Below are positions 6,508 to 8,279 of a DNA stretch of 8,279 bases, piece after piece. The notes beneath the pieces are model-generated. The model saw only the letters and a list, made by a program, of their open reading frames with translations. It had not been told where the DNA came from and searched no databases. The first letter of the stretch is position 1. Each line of letters opens with the position of its first letter. The DNA is from Methylacidiphilaceae bacterium UBA1321. GTDB taxonomy: Bacteria > Verrucomicrobiota > Verrucomicrobiia > Methylacidiphilales > UBA1321. Position numbers and translations under genes: made by a program. The DNA lies in assembly GCA_002306945.1 (NCBI GenBank), contig DBTH01000193.1, forward strand, positions 1-8,279, read 5' to 3'.

Positions 6508-8160
6508 ATGCCCACACTCGTTTTTGGACACAAAAATCCCGATACAGACGCGATCTGCGCTCCGATCGCCTATGCCGATTTCCTGCGCCGAACCGACCGG
6601 CCCGATGCCGAAGCCGCTTGCTGTGGCGAACTCAACGCCCGCACGGTATTCGCCCTCCAACAGGCCAAACTCGAACCGCCCCGCCTCATCATGGATGTGC
6701 GGCCCACTGTGGCGCAGATCGTGCGCCGCGAAATCATTTTCACGCACGAAGGTGAAAGCCTTCACGCCGCTTTCAACCGGATGCGCCAGCATCAACTCCG
6801 CAGCCTGCCCGTGCTCAATGCCGAGGGAAAACTCACCGGGCTGGTTTCCATCACCAAACTCGTCGGCCTCCTGCTGCCCGATTACGAAAAAGTCGATCAC
6901 GCCCGCATTGTCGAGAGCAACCTGAGCCGCATCTGCGAGGTGCTCAAAGGTCATTTCATCCACCGCTACGAGACCGAGAAGGAGCAGGAATACGTCCTCT
7001 CGGTCGCCGCCTACAGCGCAGAGAAATTCACCGAGAAAATTCATCAATTCCCTCCCGAACGCCTCCTCATTGTCGCCGGAGACCGTCCGACCGTCATCAA
7101 GCCCGCCATCGAATACGGCGTGCGCGCCATCATTCTTTCCGGCGGCTACGGCATTTCCGACGAATTGCTCGCGCTGGCGAAAGAACGCAACGTCAACATC
7201 CTCTCCAGCCCGCACGACACCGCATCAACCACGCTGCTCATCAAATGCGCCAAGCGGATCACCCTCGCCCTCGACTCCAGCTTCATCTCCTTCAACGAGC
7301 GCACACTCATCAAACCGTTGCGTCAGAGTTTGCAGGATTCGAACCAGCCGATTTTTCCCGTCACCAACGACAAGGGAGAACTCATCGGCGTCTTCTCCAA
7401 GTCCGACCTGGTCAATCCACCCGGTTGCAAGCTCATCCTCGTCGACCATAACGAATTCACCCAGGCCGTCAGCGGCGCCGATGAGGCGGACATTCTCGAA
7501 GTCATCGACCACCACCGGCTCGGCGGTGGCCTGACCTCGCGCGAACCGATCCGTTTCATCAACGAACCTCTCGGCTCCACCAGCACCATCGTCGCCCGCA
7601 TGTTCCGGCAACGCAATGTCGAGCTGACTCCTTCCATCGCGCTCTGCATGGCTTCAGGCATCATCTCCGATACGCTCTATCTCACCTCCCCGACAACGAC
7701 GAACGTCGACCGCGACATTCTCGACTGGCTTTCCCGCTACACTCCGGTTCCGCTCAAGGAGTTCGCCGAAAAATTCTTCGCCACCGGTTCCGCGCTTCAA
7801 ATTCATACCGCCGACAATGTCGTCGGGGCCGATTGCAAGCAGTATGAAGAAAACGGATGGAAGATCGCCGTCGCCCAGGTCGAGGAACTCGGTTTCGACC
7901 ATTTCTGGCCCAAGAAAGAGGCGCTCTCCACCGCGTTGAACGAACTCCTGCGCAAACGCCAACTCGACTTCGCCTGCCTCCTTATCACCGACATCACCAC
8001 CCACGACAGTTACCTGTTGTGCGCGGGCAATCCGCGAATCGTCGACGGAATCGATTATCCCGAGACGGAGAACAACCTCTTTCATCTCGAAGGAATCGTC
8101 AGCCGCAAAAAGCAGTTACTACCCCACCTGTGCAGCGTCCTGAGCAAGATTTCGCGTTAA
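6508..8160 (+). CDS. ppaC: Family II (Mn-dependent) inorganic pyrophosphatase with CBS pair and DRTGG-like domain
   Basis: A 550-aa cytoplasmic DHH-family enzyme that hydrolyses PPi to two phosphates. The N-terminal catalytic part has GHKNPDTDAIC (H8, D12, D14). A regulatory insert follows: CBS1 (about 66-118), a DRTGG-like region (about 130-250) and CBS2 (about 251-303). The catalytic fold then resumes with VDHNE (D313, H314), the signature DHH (334-336) and SDT (D388). The DHHA2 domain (about 430-545) ends with SRKKQLLP (532-539), the substrate-binding motif of family II pyrophosphatases. This CBS-DRTGG layout is known in a subset of the family in which adenine nucleotides bind the CBS pair and inhibit or activate. 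I chose ATG 6508 over the upstream TTG at 6472 because the conserved first strand starts right after it; GAGG lies only 3 nt upstream, a weak ribosome site. It follows the squalene genes on the same strand after a 177-bp gap. Confidence 0.92.
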   Translation: MPTLVFGHKNPDTDAICAPIAYADFLRRTDRPDAEAACCGELNARTVFALQQAKLEPPRLIMDVRPTVAQIVRREIIFTHEGESLHAAFNRMRQHQLRSLPVLNAEGKLTGLVSITKLVGLLLPDYEKVDHARIVESNLSRICEVLKGHFIHRYETEKEQEYVLSVAAYSAEKFTEKIHQFPPERLLIVAGDRPTVIKPAIEYGVRAIILSGGYGISDELLALAKERNVNILSSPHDTASTTLLIKCAKRITLALDSSFISFNERTLIKPLRQSLQDSNQPIFPVTNDKGELIGVFSKSDLVNPPGCKLILVDHNEFTQAVSGADEADILEVIDHHRLGGGLTSREPIRFINEPLGSTSTIVARMFRQRNVELTPSIALCMASGIISDTLYLTSPTTTNVDRDILDWLSRYTPVPLKEFAEKFFATGSALQIHTADNVVGADCKQYEENGWKIAVAQVEELGFDHFWPKKEALSTALNELLRKRQLDFACLLITDITTHDSYLLCAGNPRIVDGIDYPETENNLFHLEGIVSRKKQLLPHLCSVLSKISR

Positions 8161-8213
8161 AGGCAAAAGGCTTTTAGACGGGAATTAACGGAATTTACGA
8201 AAATTAAAGGCAA
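8157..8213 (+). repeat. Direct repeat TTAAAGGCAA downstream of the pyrophosphatase gene
   Basis: TTAAAGGCAA occurs at 8157-8166, overlapping the stop codon, and again at 8204-8213. The two copies are 47 bp apart. The AT-rich tail from 8161 to 8279 shows no coding frame, tRNA or clear intrinsic terminator. AAAAGGCTTTT (8165-8175) is a small palindrome without a usable loop. The repeat may be chance. Confidence 0.3.
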
Positions 8214-8279
8214 CGGATTTTATCAGAAACCCAGGAAGGGATAGAATAGTGGAAGGTAATTCTGCAAATCCGGGAGTAA

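Noticed and set aside
6496..7215. A 239-codon minus-strand frame inside the pyrophosphatase gene
   Set aside because: It is the complement of the DHH, CBS and DRTGG coding sequence, with no motif of its own.
8161..8279. A terminator or a further gene after the pyrophosphatase
   Set aside because: No stem-loop followed by a T-tract and no coding frame with a start could be found. Only a short palindrome and one direct repeat are present.

Overview
The window looks like a chromosomal segment of a free-living, membrane-rich bacterium. Coding DNA is GC-rich and the gaps between genes are AT-rich. Most start codons lack a clear Shine-Dalgarno sequence. The hpnC-hpnD-hpnE squalene route, a CBS-containing family II pyrophosphatase and a CHASE/PAS hybrid kinase would all fit the Planctomycetota-Verrucomicrobiota group. 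That placement is an inference from gene content; there is no rRNA or other marker gene here.

Layout, left to right. Bases 9-96 form a nested imperfect palindrome of about 88 bp, which resembles a REP or MITE-type intergenic element. On the minus strand follow a small cysteine-containing protein of unknown function (156-407) and a membrane-bound hybrid sensor histidine kinase (529-3003). A 141-bp divergent intergenic region (3004-3144) holds an 8-bp perfect inverted repeat and candidate promoters for both directions. On the plus strand lie hpnC (3145-4038), a long gene encoding HpnD fused in frame to HpnE (4135-6330), and a manganese-type family II inorganic pyrophosphatase with CBS and DRTGG-like regulatory domains (6508-8160). 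The final 119 bp contain no recognisable gene. No gap between genes exceeds 300 bases.

How the genes fit together. HpnD condenses two farnesyl diphosphates to presqualene diphosphate plus PPi. HpnC converts that to hydroxysqualene plus PPi. HpnE, a flavoenzyme, reduces hydroxysqualene to squalene. The two genes therefore encode a complete FPP-to-squalene pathway in two polypeptides, with the first and third steps physically joined and the middle enzyme separate. The next gene encodes a pyrophosphatase that could remove the two PPi released per squalene. No squalene-hopene cyclase, carotenoid desaturase or other squalene-consuming enzyme is visible, so the end product (hopanoid, sterol or C30 carotenoid) cannot be told from this window. 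The kinase is divergent from hpnC and shares its promoter region, but no direct regulatory link is shown.

The main point of interest is the HpnD-HpnE fusion. Next come its linkage to a regulated pyrophosphatase, the structured element at the left end, and the symmetric sites in the two AT-rich promoter regions.
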